Of a stretch of DNA of 64,000 nt, positions 59,880-64,000 are shown one piece after another. The translations under genes and the position numbers were made by a program. Source of the stretch: Phorcus lineatus (Eukaryota; Mollusca; Gastropoda; Trochida; Trochidae); assembly GCA_921293015.1 (NCBI GenBank), contig OV121097.1:29857429-29921428 (forward strand), in the 5' to 3' direction. The first letter of the stretch is position 1. Each line of letters begins with the position of its first letter. The notes beneath the pieces were generated by a model. That model saw nothing but the letters and a program-made list of their open reading frames with translations, was not told where the DNA came from and made no database searches.

Positions 59880-62800
59880 ACAAGATGCCAACACTCTGAC
59901 TTCATGCCAGTCAGTCAAACCATGACTTCAAAACACTCTTCTATAGCAATGCATTCAATTATGCATGTGCTTTACGAATCAGAAACGGATAGAACATACT
60001 CATTCTTTATAGGAAAATGATTTTCCTAAGCTTAGCTAACAATATCTAATATCCCGGTATAGGTATCTTGAAGTTGAAATATAATCGGAGAAACATGCTT
60101 CAATTGCGGATTATAAACAAGACAGATCAAATGTTTTCATTTTTTTATCATATCTAGTGTTGTGTTCGTGAGATTCTTCATATTCATTAATAAATTATAA
60201 TAAGATGACAGATGTACAAATACCCCTTTGAAACTATTTTTTCACTAGTCTGTGATCTATTCAATATATCTCTGATCTATTTCTATAAAGCTCGCTTAGC
60301 AGTTTTAACAGACGTTTAATCCTTGGTTGTTCTCAAAACGTATTTTTTCTTACATACATTCCTGAATGAAAATGTGATTTCCTGTGCAATCATGCTCTAA
60401 ATATGAAAAAGTACTGGATGAAAGGGTCGAATAATGAATGAAATAAATTGTATGTATATAGATATAGATTATATCGATAGAAAATATGCCGTTTACCATA
60501 TAAGGCAATAAAAATGTTATGATCTATGTTGTTTACCATATAAGGCAATACAATATAATCATCTATTTCAATAAATCAATCAGGTTTTTTGTTTCAAATC
60601 ATGTCATTTCTTCTGTAAAACCGATAATATATCAATCAATTGTAATTAACCTATAAACCTGTTTTAAACAACGGCCCAATTCGGAGGCAATTTCTCAAAG
60701 CAATTTTTTAACATTTAAATAAAATTTTGATCAATAGTTTGTACATGTTAATCTTCCTTCACCTCGATAATGGTCTTTCAAAAATTTATTGATAATTACT
60801 GATCGTTTCATTAAACGCTTAAGGTTTGATCATGTCTAATTCTATTCAGGCCTAGCTTATTACAGGTTGAACGTTGAGAATTTCTGAAGTCATTTGGAAG
60901 TTTTTTTGTGTATCTGAGAAATGAGTGATTGCACATGATCGTTTTCTGAAAAATCTGATCATAAACTATATCATATATGTATAAGATGCAGAAAAAATAC
61001 CTCTCTAATTCGAAGTGTTTTAATTCTTGTGGGGAGTTACTGTTGGTCAAGTTTTAACTTCAAATATTTGAATTACCGGTGTTTCCCAACACTTATTTAC
61101 ACTCAGAAATAGAAACAACTATTATCATCGATATTTGCACATCAAGATAATGACTTGAAACCGTTGTGGTGTTACCCTGGGTGACTTCATACAAGTGTAC
61201 CTCTGTTAAGTCGGCAGTGCAAATGGGTACCTGGTTAAGGATATTTCAGGTGACTTTTCGCGACCATATTTCAACAAGGGTAAGACCAGGGTTAGGGAAA
61301 ATAGAGCGTTTCAAGTCCACAAGTGAACATTTCTGGCTTTACCAAACCTATCTATTAACATTATTGTTATTTTCATTCACTCATTCAAGTCCAAATGAAA
61401 CACATACGCTAATCGAATAGATCTTTAGAAAACATAAAAACATATTCAATTTTGGATGCTGAAAAATATAATGTCGTCTTCATCATTTTGAAGAGAAAAA
61501 AATCAATAAAAAGGGTTTCACATTTGGTAATTATTTTCAAATTTGTGAAATTAAATTTGCGCGACCCGAATTGACAGATCGCGTTTAAAGGGGCAAGAAA
61601 GGGGCCAGATGTGATGTGTCTATGGATGATAAAAAGTCTACGACGTGCAGTTGGAGACAGATTGTTCAGGGAAAATCGGTTCTCATCAATCAAACTGCCA
61701 ACATGATAACTCTCCTTGTTACGGACCCACTATCTCGTTAAAAGCAAAACTTTTATTTCTTGTCGCGTTTTACAAAAAAAGGATTTCAAAGTTGACATCG
61801 CAGAGTTTTGCAGACTTTCAAATGTGTTGATTCAAAACCATCTGCTTTAATATGACAATATAAGGTTGTTTTAAATGAATTTCAGTTAAAATTGAACGTT
61901 ATTTCATTATTTCCATAAATATATTCATCCCAATGTATTTTCAATGTTGACCCCCCGAGAAAAGCTATAGCAATTCAATGTTGGCATTTTATTTAGGAAT
62001 AAATCTATAAGAATAGAATAAAAGGTAAATGAATCTCATATTTTTTCTTTAGATATGTTCAATTGTTACAGAATTGACATAGGATTTATTGCACAACTTG
62101 AATAATATTTATATAATTGCACTTGCATCTATTACATTACAAGAATTCTGCACAGTATTGATCGTATTGTACTTCTACATATAACTAAAAAACTACAATC
62201 GGATTGCTAATCAGAATGGGTTAGATTAGCTTAACACTGTCTTAGGTATATAGGTTTATGTTTTTTTAACTTCCCTCCCACTGACTATAGCCAGGTAAAT
62301 AGAATAAAGAACCCGAATATTCTCTACTGATTTCTAAAGTAAATCTTATACAAAAAGTATGACGGCCTGCATCCCACTAGGGGCGCCAGACCGTAGTCAG
62401 TAAAATATGTTTCTGACATTTTATCAGTCATGATAGTCCTATATGGATGTCATTTTTGCAAATGACCTTCAATCTGGCTGCAAATAGTTTCATTTGAGCA
62501 GATATATATTTTAACATAAAGTGAAAAGGTAAGATAAAAAACTTGAGAAATTTTGAAACAGTACGTTATTCCATAGCATGTTCAGATCTCCATTCAAAAT
62601 ATCATATCTCTGTTGTTTTACGTAAAATAAAGTCGCAAAAATCGTTCATCGCTTTCATGTCTTAATTAGTCAAAGGGAACACGCATCAACTTCACGGCGC
62701 GCATCTCCTACCCACTTCTGCCTACTGGCCTTAATTGACATATACACTGATGAACTAGACATTTACGCAGTTGGGAAGCTTTGGTCAACCGCAGAACAAT

Positions 62801-62955
62801 TCATCAGTTGATTTTACGTTTCAAGCCTGTACAGGGACGTTGATTAACTTTACACTTGGTTAGACCCCTTGCCTATTTAGTAACTCTGTTGTATCATGGC
62901 GACAGAAGGGAAATCTAATTTTGCACAAAATCGATTTTTTTCCAGTCTGTTTCAA
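59880..62955. repeat. Segmental duplication family 2, copy 5
   Basis: Anchors TGCCAACACTCTGACTTC (59886), CAGATTGTTCAGGGAAAATC (61659), TCATCAATCAAACTGCC (61683), and the conserved block at 62786-62935 (GTTGATTAACTTTACACTTG, TTAGACCCC, GTATCATGGCGACAGAAGGG). A stretch at about 61150-61320 (GTCGGCAGTGCAAATGGGTA) looks like a separate inserted repeat. Confidence 0.65.
60487..60556 (+). repeat. Short direct duplication
   Basis: GTTTACCATATAAGGCAATA occurs twice, at about 60490 and 60530, within duplication copy 5. Confidence 0.85.
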
Positions 62956-64000
62956 ATGTAAACTTCCTGTGACAATTTTGCATCCTATGTTTGTCAAATA
63001 AAAGCTGGTATGTGCTTTATTGATACACATTCTGTGGTATTGCAGATTTATACAAAATAAGTTCCAACTGCTCGTTGCCATTGAAAATATAACAGGTACG
63101 TATGTTTCTAAACATTTTTGTAAGGATATGGAGATTGAAATATTATTTGAATTAATACCACTTTAACGAAATAAATATCACATTTTGAATGTTATTTCAC
63201 ATCATGTCGTTCTCTTTGCTGTTGTATGGAAATAAAATATAATAGAATCATTCATTGGTTTACTGATAAAAATAACCTCCTTAGGGGAATCCCAGTACGT
63301 GACTTCCCTTTCGAACAGTTCCAAAACATGTGCCTTCGACAAAGAGGTTATTAAAGAGGATCACACTTTGAGGCAATGAATAACTCAATAGGTATCAATA
63401 TGATTTCATAAAACAAGGCACACGTCGTTTTGAAACATTTCTTATCTACATTGAAATGTTAGGAAACACTATAATGTGAAAGACGTCATATTTGCCATTA
63501 GCATGCATGACAAAAATATTTTATTAAGAAAGATATTGAGAACAACATGATATAAGTCTCAGATATGCAGAAATAATTGAAGTACCATAACCGTTAAAGA
63601 GAACACAATTTCATAAACGAATAAACATAATCTTATATTCACATGATTTTACGTTTCTTTCTTTACAGTGATATACCTTGTTTTAAATGGGGCATCCACG
63701 CACTGACATATCCACAGTCTTACTTCCTTCTGTCGACATAAAAATTTAGCAGGATAACAATATCCATAAAAGCTGAGTGTTTTCATAACCTTTATCGATG
63801 CACTTCCTTTAGATAGATAGATGTTACTCCTTATAATATTGTATCATTATTTTGTATACAGTTAGCATTGTTTTATAAAGAAATCACTTGTTTATCAATA
63901 TCCTTTATTTCTTATATACTGTTTTTTTCAAAATAGACGTTACAATAATCAAACACATTTTCAGTAATTTCCATTTACAACAATTTGCAGATTCACACCA
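62956..64000. other. AT-rich right end of window, nothing recognised
   Basis: No supported gene or repeat. Confidence 0.4.

Noticed and set aside
61166-61420. 84-codon plus-strand frame
   Set aside because: It overlaps a stretch that looks like a dispersed repeat (GTCGGCAGTGCAAATGGGTA) and shows no protein family.

Overview
The window looks like nuclear DNA from an animal with introns, most likely a bivalve mollusc or a close lophotrochozoan relative. The reasons are a divergent nicotinic-type receptor gene, a secreted sushi-domain gene with metazoan phase-1 exon structure, and dense repeats of a molluscan style: a tandem-core element with a (GGAC)n tail and a small terminal hairpin, tRNA-derived SINEs, mariner and LINE remnants, and foldback elements. 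The species assignment is inference. There are no bacterial operons, rRNA genes or CRISPR arrays.

1-5.3 kb is repeat-rich. Two blocks of a 145-bp tandem repeat (1-478 and about 2566-4170) carry a nested palindrome and a four-unit higher-order period. The second block sits between 23-bp terminal inverted repeats (2226-2248 and 4190-4212), next to a three-segment inverted repeat. Another dispersed element lies at 4659-5275. 5.9-6.9 kb, plus strand, holds two exons of a Cys-loop (nicotinic acetylcholine receptor-like) gene. They join in phase across a short intron and cover loop D to TM2. An apparent frameshift and missing flanking exons suggest a partial gene or pseudogene.

14.0-22.0 kb, minus strand, is the best-supported gene: twelve exons encoding a WAP-like cysteine-rich module followed by ten sushi/CCP domains. 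The internal exons are joined by phase-1 introns, apart from one CCP that is split by a phase-2 intron. Several exons lack a Met and were found by translating between splice sites. The N-terminal exon with the signal peptide was not found. The 3' end is either the CCP exon that stops at 14060, or includes a downstream acidic exon near 13757.

22.6-64 kb has no recognisable host gene. It is built mostly of old tandem segmental duplications: three full copies and one fragment of a unit of about 5 kb (22.6-41.7 kb), then five copies of a different 3.2-4.7 kb unit (45.6-63 kb). Younger insertions lie on top: a 1.3-kb foldback element with 437-bp arms and a second palindromic element nested inside it, a truncated mariner, an 82-bp near-perfect palindrome with 9-bp target-site duplications, a 112-bp perfect triplication, a LINE 3' end with a (TTCAG)4 tail, and SINEs. 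The unknowns most worth following are the conserved blocks within the duplicated units, the small palindromic insertion, and the receptor's unusual pore.
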